Origin: Hyalella azteca
Taxonomy: Eukaryota > Arthropoda > Malacostraca > Amphipoda > Hyalellidae
Length of the DNA stretch: 64,000 bases
Assembly (NCBI RefSeq): GCF_000764305.2
Contig: NW_025943791.1
Span: 124,001 to 188,000, forward strand
Reading direction: 5' to 3'
Shown here one piece after another: positions 56,601-63,508 of this stretch (positions are counted from its first letter, which is position 1; every line of letters starts with the position of its first letter). The translations under genes and the position numbers were made by a program. The notes beneath the pieces were generated by a model that saw nothing but the letters and a program-made list of their open reading frames with translations, did not search any database and was not told the origin of the DNA.

Positions 56601-59600
56601 CTGTGAGCTCGCCTTATAAATTGTTGTTGTAATAACGGCTTGTGAACGCTAATCGAGTGCCGACCTGTATATATACTTTCAAAAAAAGTTAAGAGATCGT
56701 AAGTTTATCAGCCAATCATTGACGGCCTTTCAAACAAAATCCACCAATCATAGACAAGAAAATAGAGCGTAAGTATTTACGCTAACTTAGCGAGTTTTGG
56801 TATGGCCCCTGTTCTCTAATACTGACACCTCTGCTTAGTTCTTCTATACTCGTAGTCGTATACACTTACTTAAATTATCACGCTTGGTATCTATCTTGCT
56901 TTTAAATAAACTTTTATTAACATGCTAAATTTTCAATTTTGCTTTTATATGTTAATTTGGGTATAAAAATGGTTAACTTGGCGTTATATAACGAGTCAAT
57001 TTATGTTTAATTGTTTATTATGTTTTATTAAACATTACACTGCTATTGTGATGATAGTTTGATAATTCTTGATCTTGAAATGGTCTTACGGTTATCAAAT
57101 TTTAAATATGAAGGCATGTCTTAAATCGATAAATGCTTAATTGTTGAGTTTGATTTATTTTCTGAGGGATAACTTGCAAACAATCTTCACACAGCCCGTA
57201 ACAATGTTCTCTCGCAACTCGTCATCAATTGAAATTTATTGGCTGGCTATCGGCGTCGGACGAAAGACTTATTCATCAAGGACAGACATTATATCCTGAA
57301 CTCGTTGTTTATCTTTTACCAAATGTTATTGCCTTAATAAATAATTAATACGTCAAATTGATTGATTGATAATGTAATTTAATGCACGGTACTTGCCTGT
57401 CGTAACTGAAGCATCTTACGTCTCTTACGGTTGCTAATGAAAAATGATGATATGCGAAGTGCACGATAGTTCAAATGTGAATTGGTAAATAAAGATCGAG
57501 TGAACGATGAGCATGTTAGTCGCCCGGCAGTTGTAGGTATGGCACGTAGCATTGGTCACGTAAACGTCTTGATGCGTGGTCACGGAGCGGCCCGATTGCG
57601 TGCACTTGATGCGTGTTGAAGCGATCAATACAGGGGGAGTTGAGGGGAGCGCTTGAGGCAGACGTGAGGGGAGTGCGAGTCATGCATATGCCCCAACACC
57701 CTCTCCTCAGCTCTACAATCCATGTCATATATGCACACGTTGCACAGTACTCGTACTGAATAACATGGTGAATAAATAATTCTGGTTTTGTATATTAATC
57801 GAGCATCAGCAAGATAAGAGAAAGAAAATTGGTGTTCAGGACGAATGCCAATGTGTGAAACACGTACGCAATGCAGCCGTTTCACGATATACATGGGGAA
57901 ATGTTCTCGTCTTGCTCTAATTATCTGAAGGGATTATCCTTACTTTAGGGATTTTTCGTAGTTGTTTGCTGTTTTTGTGTCGGATTAGCGCAAAGAAAGG
58001 CACATAAATAGTTTCCACGATGAGGTATTGCTGAGTGTTGCTGATAGCCTGACGCTGCAGTAAACGATTTCGCCGCCCTTTCCCTCCTACCTGGCAACTT
58101 GTGATGGAATTTATATGTTTGCTGGTTAGTTCCTTTCACCGAATGACCCGCAACATTGATGCTAATAGAAAAGCTTATTAGCATTTTATACTCAAATCTA
58201 GTTCAAGTGTAAATGTCTTTATTTGTTGTATTGGTGGTGATGAATGAAATGAATCAAACCGTGATTACGCTAGTATTCTGTCTTGTGTTTATCACGCTGT
58301 CTGCATAACGGGAAAACTTTTTTCATGCAGGGCTGGCAGTACGCAAAGGATTGCTAATTTTTCTCGCTTTTTGCCTGTGATTTTCTTCAACAGGATAAAA
58401 AAAACAATTAGTGGAGTTTTCTAATTGCTAGAGATCCTGAAACTGATCTTCGAATGTACGAGTATTAAGAAAGAAAGCGTTTAATGCTTACAGATATACA
58501 GATATATATTCAAGCCGAGCCCTTTGAATATTCGAGGCTTTTCTTTTCTAATTCTGTATGACAACTCCATAAACAATGTTTTAGCACGTTTATCTATTTT
58601 GATATAGTTTTAGCTTTTAAACCTTATCGATTATCGAAGAAGATGTGCTTTACCAAAAAATAACCATCGTCAAATCTTGAAAAGGGCTCTGTGCCTCAAC
58701 TGAGTAACCAAAATCGTCAAAATTTAATGCAGAAACTATAGTGACTCTAACTGCGTTTGTATGCTCTGGAAATTAACGTAAACTTGAATTTCTGTGAGTG
58801 AAGAAAATGATTCTCGGACGGTTCATAGCATCACGTGCACCGTATTGAGCGAGCCAAATCTCTTCGGCGGTATGAACTTTCTCCCAGAGTAAGTATCTGG
58901 TCCACGAGTCTCTTGCTTCCCATTATTCATGTATGAGCACAATACCACTTAATATTATAGCTTACTTTGTAATTGCCGATACTGATTTTGCGGACATGAA
59001 TAATTTTTCTTGCAATGTATTTTCAAGTCACTCATCGTCGAAAGAATCAACAGCGTCTGCTATACTTAAGCTTAAAATGTTGATTTGTTTGTAGCGTCAA
59101 CAGAGAAGAGGAGGCAGTTCACTGTAGCAGTATATAGTAGATGCCAGATCAGGCCATTCATTCTTTATACTAGTACAATGTTTAGTTATAAGTTCCCCAA
59201 ACAATTGGTGCTATCGTTATTTCTTCTTATATTTTTTAATATAAAACATACCTCGATACGTGTCAAAAATTGTTATTTTGCCCCCGAATCCGGACAAAAA
59301 CTCTTGTATAACTTTTTAGAATATCCCATTGCTTTTCGTGATTGCTGTAATCGTATTAACCATCACTAAATAATTTTATATTTGAGTATACTCTGTGCAA
59401 TATAGATACCAGGTGCCGTTTTATGTAATATTATCTTATTTTTCAGCATTAAGAAGCGCGTAAAGAAGGGGAGCAGCGTAGGTGGGGGGACTAAGATGTC
59501 GGGAGGCAGTGGCACCCCCACGCATGGGGACAGCTTGGGTAAGGGCGGCGCCCCCGTGGACCTATCAGACGCCATCGGCTACGCCGTCGTCAAGTATAAC

Positions 59601-62600
59601 TACCAGGCGCAGCAGATGGACGAGCTCTCGCTAGCCAAAGGTGCGTGTCTAAAGCTGCCTTCACTTGACAAAGGTGCGTGTCTAAAGCTGCCTTCACTTG
59701 ACAAAGGTGCGTGTCTAAAGCTGCCTTCACTTGAACCTCGAACCATAACCTCGAACCATACCTCGAACCATAACCTCGAACCATAACCTCGAACCATGAC
59801 CTCGAACCATAACCTCGAACCATAACCTCGAACCATAACCTCGAACCATAACCTCGAACCATAACCTCGAACCATAGCCTCGAACCATAACCTCGAACCA
59901 TAACCTCGAGCCATAAACTCGAACCATAACCTCGAATCTTCACTTGCTACAACCTCAAACCTGGCTCTTGAATACAAAGGTGCGTGTCTAAAGCTGCATT
60001 TACTTGCCATAACCTCAAAGCTGGCTCTTGAATAAGCCATATTTTTCATATAGTAGTTGCTATTTTTTCTTGAATGGTTGCTACTTTTATCGATTTGATT
60101 TGTTTCTGATAGTTGTATTTCATCCTAAATTTGATGCCCAATGTCAAGCAGTCATTCGTCAAGAAGTGCAATGGAGAAGCCAGCTTCTAAAATAAAATTG
60201 TTTAAGTTAAATTTTGATCAGAATACTGGACTACTAAAGTTCACCTTATTTGGTTAGATCCCGTGTCCAGCCATAAGGTGGGATGTAACTTTTTGTCCGT
60301 ATCTAGATTTCACATTTTACGAAACCATTACAATTTTCGCCCTGGTGTCTATTGCTTATTCATTCTATTGTCTACTGACATTAATTTCTAGCACTATTCA
60401 TCAGATTTTGATTTTCGCGGTTTCGTTGCAGGCAGCCGTGTGCAGATATTAGAGAAAAGCAACGATGGTTGGTGGCGTGGCCACGTGAACGGTTCGGTTG
60501 GGTGGTTCCCTTCAAACTACACGACTGAGGAGCCTCCTGACGAGGACCATACCTATACCGTGGCCGAGAACGTCCTTGATGTCGTGGTGGCTCTCTACAC
60601 CTTCACGGCACAGAACGAACATGAGCTGAGCTTCAGTAAAGGAGACCGCATGGAAATCTTAGACCGGCCTCCTTCTGACCCAGAGTGGTACAGAGCGCGC
60701 AACACGCAAAGAGAGGTGAGTGTTGAAACATCGGTAGACGGAACACGCCCAACGTTACATCCGACGACGACTCGGAGACGGAGGACGACGAAGGCGGCGC
60801 ATCAGCGTGACCTTGGACTACGACGTCCTAAACTCATCATAAGCTCATAGTTTTTGGTTAGAGTTGTCTCCATTTGCAGAGTGGTACAGAGCTCGCAACA
60901 CGCTAAGAGAGGTGAGTGTTGGAACACCGGTACACTCATAGTATTTGGCTAGAGTTGTCTCCATATGCAGAGTGGTACAGAGCGCGCAACACGCAAAGAG
61001 AGGTGAGTGTTGGAACACCGGTACACTCATAGTATTTGGCTAGAGTTGTCTCAATATGCAGAGTGGTACAGAGCGCGCAACATCGAAGCTTTTTACCTTA
61101 TAAGATAATATCAGAACCGCAATTTTTCTTTAAATAAATCATGATGCCAAAAGATTTACTCATAGATTTGTTACATTTTTGCTTGTCTCATGTACTTTGT
61201 ATTTAATTCATTCTCACCTATTGCTATAAGTCTTCATGCAGCTTGGTTTTAATGAGTCTTTGTTCGTCAGGTTGGTCTGATCCCGCGTAACTACGTGAAG
61301 GAGTTACACGAGGTCGTGGACACGCGCACGCCCAGCAGAGGAGGGAACGCGAACACTGCAGCCAGATCCTCTCAGGCGCCCCCCGCCACCAACGGCGGCT
61401 CCCACGGGGCGTCTGATGCCGCACACGTCACCCAGGTGACACGCATGCCCCGCACTCTGCCTGACGCCATCCCTTTGTGTTTGAAGCGTTAAATTACCTA
61501 TAAAGTTACGCATATAATCAAGCCGTATTAAGTTACGCATATGATCGAGCTGTATTAAGTTTAGCATATGATCAAGCCGTATTAAGTTACGCTTATACTC
61601 AAGCCGTATTAAGTTACGCATATGATCAAGCCTTATTAAGTTATTAATTTCGTAAACTCGTATTGATCTACACTTATGATCAACCCGTGCGAAGTTACAA
61701 GTTATGCATGTGATCAAATTATACTGAATTACACATGTGATCAAACCGTAATAAGTTATGCATATGATCAAATCGTACAAAATTACGCACGGGATCAAGC
61801 TATCTGAACTTATGCTCATGATCATTTCGTATGTAAATTAACATGGATGAAAGTCATCCTTTCTCTGGTCTGCCGCCTAATTTTTCTTCTTGCCATAAAG
61901 ATGGTCAACAATAATGTTAGCGTTTGTACTCTTACAAACGAATAACTTTATATGCTGGCAAGAGTCAAGCTATCATCCGAGCTCCAATTCTAGTTTGCAA
62001 TAGTTGTTTGCAACTTTAGTTTGCAATTCTAGTTTCATATTGACGTGGCAACTCAATCGCAGGGCGTGAGCGGCCTGTCCATCAGCGGCGGTGGCGGTGT
62101 AGACAAGAGCGGCATGCCGCTGGCCGCCAAGGAGTGGTACTACGGTCCCATCTCGCGCGCCCAGTGCGACACACTCCTCAACACCCGCGGCCATGACGGC
62201 GACTACCTCATTAGGGACTCTGAGACTAACGTGAGGCGCCTGGTGGTGATGTGTACCTCATTAGGGACTCCGAGACTAACGTGAGGCGCCTGGTGGTGAT
62301 GTGTACCCCATTAGGGACTCCGAGACTAACGTGAGGCGCCTGGTGTTGATGTGTACCTCATTAGGGACTCCGAGACTAACGTGAGGTGCCTGGTGGTGAT
62401 GTGTACCTTATTAGGGACTCCGAGACTAACGTGAGGCACCTGGTGTTGCTGTGTACCTTATTAGGGACTCCGAGACTAACGTGAGGCGCCTGGTGTTGCT
62501 GTGTACCTTATTAGGGACTCCGAGACTAACGTGAGGCGCCTGGTGTTGCTGTGTACCTCATTAGGGACTCCGAGACTAACGTGAGGCACCTGGTGGTGAT

Positions 62601-63508
62601 GTGTACCTCATTAGGGACTCCGAGACTAACGTGAGGCACCTGGTGCTTCTGTGTACCTCATTAGGGATTCCGAGACTAATGCCAAGCTCATGAATTTACA
62701 CCAGGTATCCACATTATAGGTCAATGAGCAGGATTCTTGGTTTTACTCTTTGTCTGTCTTTACATATCCTGCACATCGCCTCTTGGTGTCAATTTTGCAT
62801 CTTTGTATTTTCTTTCTGATGCTAACGTCACTTTTTGGCTACTATGAGTCGTGTGTCTCAGCCATTTGAGACATTCTGCCTCTTTCATTTGGCCCCCAAG
62901 TGAAATTTGTGTCCTCTTCAATTCCACCAGACAATTATTTCCACCATACATCCTCCCAAAGTATATATTAGGGCTGAAATATGAAAAACAATTCCTGTTC
63001 ATTTGTTGCTTCATCAAGTCTTGCTTCATCAGGTATCAAATCAACGTTTGACGTATATACTCGAATAAAAATTACCCATATTAAATAAATAGTATTGGTC
63101 GTCTCGTGTCCGACATTCAAAAAATTGTTAATATTATTTTGTATTAATTAATTTTATATTAATATTAATTTTTTCGCTTGGTTCAATACCAGCTGGTATT
63201 GAACCTTATCTTAATGACGTGAAAACATCCGTGCTACGATCGTAATCTTAGTACAATAACTTGATTATTTGACTTACACAGTTGATAATATTATAAATGT
63301 TTTGCAGGCTGGCGACTTCAGTGTATCGCTGAAAGCATCAAACCGCAACAAGCATTTCAGGGTTCACGTGGAGTCTGGCTTCTACTGCATAGGTCAACGC
63401 AAGTTCAACAATCTTGACCAGCTCGTGGAACACTACCAGCGCTCGCCTATTTACACCAGCCAAAAAGGAGAAAAACTTTATCTTGTTAGGCCCTTGCCGA
63501 GGTTATAA
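41596..63508 (+). CDS. dock: Dock / NCK adaptor protein (SH3-SH3-SH3-SH2), complete coding region in seven exons
   Basis: Dock/NCK links phosphotyrosine receptors to actin regulators: the SH2 domain binds phosphotyrosine and the three SH3 domains bind proline-rich partners such as PAK and WASP-pathway proteins, in the cytoplasm and at the membrane. Proposed join: 41596-41614, 45929-46133, 59447-59640, 60432-60715, 61271-61435, 62063-62230, 63308-63508 = 1,236 nt, 411 residues and a stop; phases fit throughout. SH3-1 spans residues 14-69 (VVAKYDY, WWRV, GYVPSN), SH3-2 118-173 (VVKYNY, WWRG, GWFPSNY), SH3-3 186-247 ([21 protein letters not shown]) and SH2 313-406 (WYYG, YLIRDSE with phosphate-binding Arg340, HFRVHVE, LYLV). 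Length and linkers (PSIFDSIKK) fit insect Dock. Exon 1 is inferred; the other six are firm. Four exon borders are flanked by tandem copies of themselves. Confidence 0.93.
41615..43464. other. dock intron 1 (5' part), nothing recognised
   Basis: AT-rich. ATAATAATTGTTAGAAG words near 41,718-41,745 form an inverted repeat (CTTCTAACAATAATAATTGTTAGAAG). No other feature supported. Confidence 0.4.
43465..43682. mobile_element. MITE with TACTGTCAAC ends (Tc/mariner-like, TA target site)
   Basis: The left end CTGTCAACAGGGGTGAC...GGCCAC is the inverse of the right end GTGGCC...GTCACCCCAGTTGACAG; both are bordered by TA. The interior has further inverted GGCCAAAGTCACCCC blocks. About 215 bp, non-coding. 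Confidence 0.85.
43683..44903. other. dock intron 1, nothing recognised
   Basis: AT-rich intron without supported features. Confidence 0.4.
44904..45556. repeat. 25-bp minisatellite (GTATAATTGGTAGCAGGAGGTGAAG)
   Basis: Twenty-six head-to-tail copies at exact 25-bp spacing with a few recurring variants (TATGATT, TTGTAAGC, GGTAAAG, GGTGG). Each unit reads ...TAGCAG-GAGGTGAAG-GTATAA, so it has an acceptor-like AG and a donor-like GTATAA 9 nt apart. The array runs straight into the 81-bp array before dock exon 2. Confidence 0.95.
45557..45964. repeat. 81-bp array made from the 5' edge of dock exon 2 (five copies)
   Basis: Five copies of a unit with ACCTTGTCTCAGCTATTACA, TATGATGTACAGGCAAGTCAG and GGTGTGGAGGAGGTATGGG, ending TGGTTGCCAAG. 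The final copy flows into the SH3-1 exon (CCAAG-TACGACTAC); the first four turn back to intron (CCAAG-CATTA). The AG acceptor ends fall at 45,600, 45,685, 45,766, 45,847 and 45,928. Spacing is 85 then 81, 81, 81. Confidence 0.95.
45929..46133 (+). CDS. dock: dock exon 2: first SH3 domain
   Basis: Begins after GTACAG/ (or nine bases later after AAGTCAG/, also in phase) and ends GACAG/gtaatt. It codes GKSGVEE and then the full SH3-1: [51 protein letters not shown]. All canonical ligand-pocket positions (ALYDY-like AKYDY, WW, P-SN-V) are kept. Leaves two bases (AG) that become Ser with exon 3. Confidence 0.93.
46134..48759. other. dock intron 2 (5' part)
   Basis: AT-rich. AAATTTATTT steps at 46,557-46,625 can fold on themselves. 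A TATAAAAG at 47,618-47,625 has a plausible TATA sequence but no exon is recognised after it. Nothing else supported. Confidence 0.45.
48763..48842. repeat. Short GC-rich minisatellite (GCACCAGCCGCTGA type)
   Basis: Three imperfect copies of about 25-28 bp: GCGGCGCACCAGCCGCTGA, GGTGCACCAGCCGCTGAGTC and GCGGCACACCGGCCGCTGAG. Confidence 0.8.
49011..49193. repeat. 22-bp minisatellite (CTGAGGGCATCAGCTGGCCCAA)
   Basis: Eight to nine tandem copies with C/T variation in GG(C/T)CCAA; CAGCTG palindrome in each. Confidence 0.95.
49194..50397. other. dock intron 2, nothing firm
   Basis: TAGCCTGGGACTGCTACCTCC at 49,274 resembles TGGCTTGGGACTGCTATGTCC just after the RT fragment at the window start, so a retrotransposon 3' end may lie here. 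CT-rich stretch at 49,880-49,945. No supported gene. Confidence 0.4.
50398..50904. repeat. 42-bp minisatellite (CGTGTCCGCCACGACAGAGG type), 12 nearly identical copies
   Basis: Twelve copies of exactly 42 bp with a single early variant (GCACTCG for GCGCTCG), truncated by an assembly gap. The unit is CpG-rich. As 42 is a multiple of three and the unit has no stop in any frame used, long false open frames result on both strands. Confidence 0.97.
50905..51014. other. Assembly gap (110 N)
   Basis: N run between the 42-bp and 39-bp arrays; true size unknown. Confidence 1.
51015..51250. repeat. 39-bp minisatellite (GGTAGTAACACTGCGAAGAT type)
   Basis: Six copies of exactly 39 bp with small variants (GCAGAG/GCGAAG; TTGTGG/TTGAGG/TTCAGG), between the gap and the adapter remnant. 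Confidence 0.95.
51253..51290. other. Nextera transposase mosaic-end junction (sequencing adapter remnant)
   Basis: The 38 bp are two inverted 19-bp mosaic ends: the complement of AGATGTGTATAAGAGACAG followed directly by AGATGTGTATAAGAGACAG. This is the junction adapter of Nextera mate-pair libraries, not genomic DNA. Its presence means the sequences on the two sides may come from places some kilobases apart. Confidence 0.98.
51308..51462. repeat. 18-bp minisatellite (CAAGGCGTTCAATGCAGT)
   Basis: About eight copies with CAAG/CGAG and GTTC/GCTC variants, starting just after the adapter remnant. Confidence 0.95.
51480..51790. other. CpG-rich block in dock intron 2
   Basis: More GC- and CpG-rich than the intron around it. 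AACCTGCGCGCCTGGCTTGC is repeated in tandem at 51,569 and 51,591. TTACAATGGCGGCGC at 51,755-51,769 contains the ATGGCGGC core of the YY1 motif and opens an 11-codon frame ending at 51,790. It could be a promoter-like island or a foreign repeat; no exon joins to it in phase. Confidence 0.35.
51791..53189. other. dock intron 2, nothing recognised
   Basis: AT-rich; short frames only. Confidence 0.4.
53196..53307. repeat. Two-copy tandem repeat of about 53 bp
   Basis: GAATTACGAAAGATTTTCGT...TAGACATAATTTCATA is followed by a second copy GAATTACGAATAATTTTCGT with few changes. Confidence 0.88.
53744..53912. repeat. 34-bp minisatellite (CATGAACTTGCCACTCGATC type)
   Basis: Five copies of CATGAACTTGCCAC-CGAT-GTTTG(T/C)TC-TTCAG, the third three bases shorter. 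It can be read on the minus strand, which explains the open frame at 53,502-53,813. Confidence 0.93.
53913..54785. other. dock intron 2, nothing recognised
   Basis: AT-rich stretch leading to the candidate cassette exon. Confidence 0.4.
54786..54830 (+). CDS. dock: Candidate alternative dock cassette exon (45 nt, 15 codons)
   Basis: It is flanked by a strong pyrimidine tract and acceptor (TTCTTTTTCTGCACTTTAG/) and a near-consensus donor (/GTGAGTAATT). At 45 nt it keeps the frame between exon 2 (phase 2) and exon 3: with it, the linker between SH3-1 and SH3-2 becomes [25 protein letters not shown] instead of [10 protein letters not shown]. No stop in this frame, and it codes a Ser/Ala/Pro-rich segment typical of flexible linkers. 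It is more GC-rich than its flanks. Without RNA evidence this remains a prediction. Confidence 0.5.
54831..55270. other. dock intron, nothing recognised
   Basis: TTGACTGATGATTGGTT words repeat near 55,050-55,125. No other feature. Confidence 0.4.
55271..55472. mobile_element. MITE with CTGTTAGAAAAA ends
   Basis: The left end (CTGTTAGAAAAATGACCGTT, ACCGGCGTTTCAGTGGCCGG) is the inverse of the right end (CCGGCCACTAGGATGCCGGT, ACCGTTTTTTCTAACAG). A second inverted pair (CACCGTTTCACCGTTTTTAT / ATAAAAACGGCGAAACAG) lies inside. About 200 bp, no coding capacity. Confidence 0.85.
55473..56097. other. dock intron, nothing recognised
   Basis: AT-rich, no supported feature. Confidence 0.4.
56098..56591. 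repeat. 16-bp minisatellite (GTGTGCTCGCGAGACC)
   Basis: About thirty-one copies with small variants (GTTCGC, TCACGAG, CGCGGGACC, GAGTGC, GTTTGC). CTCGCGAG is palindromic in most units. The long arginine-rich frames on both strands are repeat artefacts. Confidence 0.97.
56661..56811. mobile_element. MITE copy C (family of 14,788-14,944)
   Basis: TATACTTTCAAAAAAAGTTA, GAGATCGTAAGTTTATCAGC and the end TATGGCCCCTG match copies A and B; its left terminus is more eroded (GACCTGTATATATAC). Confidence 0.85.
56812..59446. other. dock intron 2 (3' part), nothing recognised
   Basis: AT-rich. The frames at 57,434-57,894 (minus) and 59,085-59,369 (plus) have no domain. The intron ends with TTATCTTATTTTTCAG/ before exon 3. 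Confidence 0.45.
59447..59640 (+). CDS. dock: dock exon 3: linker and first half of second SH3 domain
   Basis: Acceptor TTATTTTTCAG/, donor CCAAAG/gtgcgt. It begins with the base that makes Ser and [10 protein letters not shown], a Gly/Ser/Thr-rich linker, then [28 protein letters not shown], the first strands and RT loop of SH3-2. IKKRVKK is nearly identical to the linker start of insect Dock. Ends phase 1, inside the Gly codon of AKG. Confidence 0.95.
59628..59735. repeat. 33-bp array made from the 3' edge of dock exon 3
   Basis: (C/A)CAAAG-GTGCGTGTCTAAAGCTGCCTTCACTTGA recurs so that donor GT sites fall at 59,641 (true), 59,674 and 59,707; a fourth copy with donor at 59,980 follows the next array. 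The unit is 33 bp, has no in-frame stop, and would add [11 protein letters not shown] per step if a downstream donor were used. Confidence 0.95.
59736..59940. repeat. 13-bp minisatellite (AACCTCGAACCAT)
   Basis: About fifteen copies with single changes (CCATGACC, CCATAGCC, GAGCCAT). Inserted between the third and fourth copies of the exon 3 edge unit. Confidence 0.96.
59941..60431. other. dock intron 3, rest
   Basis: Holds two diverged ACTTGC(T/C)A(C/T)AACCTCAAA(C/G)CTGGCTCTTGAATA copies around 59,942 and 60,001, then ordinary AT-rich intron. Confidence 0.6.
60432..60715 (+). CDS. dock: dock exon 4: rest of second SH3 and most of third SH3 domain
   Basis: Acceptor TTTCGTTGCAG/, donor AAGAGAG/gtgagt. 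It codes [29 protein letters not shown], an acidic linker [16 protein letters not shown], then [19 protein letters not shown] and [11 protein letters not shown] of SH3-3. [16 protein letters not shown] closely resembles the same region of insect Dock. Ends phase 0. Confidence 0.96.
60860..61082. repeat. 91-bp array carrying the 3' edge of dock exon 4
   Basis: GCAGAGTGGTACAGAGC(G/T)CGCAACACGC(A/T)AAGAGAG/GTGAGTGTTG, the end of exon 4 with its donor, is found twice more in the intron (donor GT at 60,912 and 61,003) and a third time truncated (61,059-61,082). Between copies lies CACCGGTACACTCATAGTAT and TTGGCTAGAGTTGTCTC. Each intronic copy is preceded by TTGCAG or ATGCAG. Confidence 0.95.
61271..61435 (+). 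CDS. dock: dock exon 5: end of third SH3 domain and linker to SH2
   Basis: Acceptor TTTGTTCGTCAG/, donor CACCCAG/gtgaca. It codes [16 protein letters not shown], the last strands of SH3-3, and a low-complexity linker rich in Gly, Asn, Ser, Ala and Pro ([20 protein letters not shown]). The linker position and Asn/Gly/Ser bias match the one before SH2 in insect Dock. Phase 0 at both ends, 55 codons. Confidence 0.94.
61500..61830. repeat. 27-bp degenerate minisatellite (GTTACGCATATGATCAAGCC type)
   Basis: About twelve copies of AAGTTACGCATATGATCAAGCCGTATT, increasingly diverged to the right. Contains CATATG and TGATCA palindromes. It begins about 60 bp after the exon 5 donor and is not derived from the exon. 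Confidence 0.9.
62063..62230 (+). CDS. dock: dock exon 6: linker and first half of SH2 domain
   Basis: Acceptor TCAATCGCAG/, donor ACTAAC/gtgagg. It codes a Gly/Ser linker ([16 protein letters not shown]) and the SH2 start: [39 protein letters not shown] and the phosphotyrosine-binding Arg of YLIRDSE (residue 340) are intact. Phase 0 at both ends, 56 codons. The last about 30 bp are copied nine times downstream. Confidence 0.96.
62201..62680. repeat. 50-bp array made from the 3' edge of dock exon 6
   Basis: TACCTCATTAGGGACTC(T/C)G and AGACTAAC/GTGAGGCGCCTGG recur at exactly 50 bp. Donor GT sites fall at 62,231 (true) and 62,281, 62,331, 62,381, 62,431, 62,481, 62,531, 62,581 and 62,631; a tenth unit ends ACTAAT-GCC and has lost the donor. 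All intronic copies carry CTCC where the exon has CTCT, apart from ATTCC in the last. Confidence 0.97.
62681..63307. other. dock intron 6, rest
   Basis: AT-rich intron; TTAATATTAATT and an inverted GGTTCAATACCAGCTGGTATTGAACC at 63,179-63,204 (perfect 26-bp palindrome). Ends ATGTTTTGCAG/. Confidence 0.6.
63308..63508 (+). CDS. dock: dock exon 7: end of SH2 domain and stop codon
   Basis: It codes [40 protein letters not shown] and [21 protein letters not shown], then TAA at 63,506-63,508. HFRV, IGQRKF and the EKLYLV end are those of Dock/NCK SH2 domains. 66 codons in phase 0 after exon 6. Confidence 0.96.
   Translation, partial: AGDFSVSLKASNRNKHFRVHVESGFYCIGQRKFNNLDQLVEHYQRSPIYTSQKGEKLYLVRPLPRL

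Noticed and set aside
56113..56632. Arginine-rich frames of about 150 codons on both strands
   Set aside because: Products of the 16-bp array read in three frames; no unique sequence.
62205..62284. Reading through the exon 6 donor ([10 protein letters not shown]...)
   Set aside because: It leaves the SH2 fold and meets a stop within the first repeat; the donor at 62,231 joins in phase to the rest of SH2.
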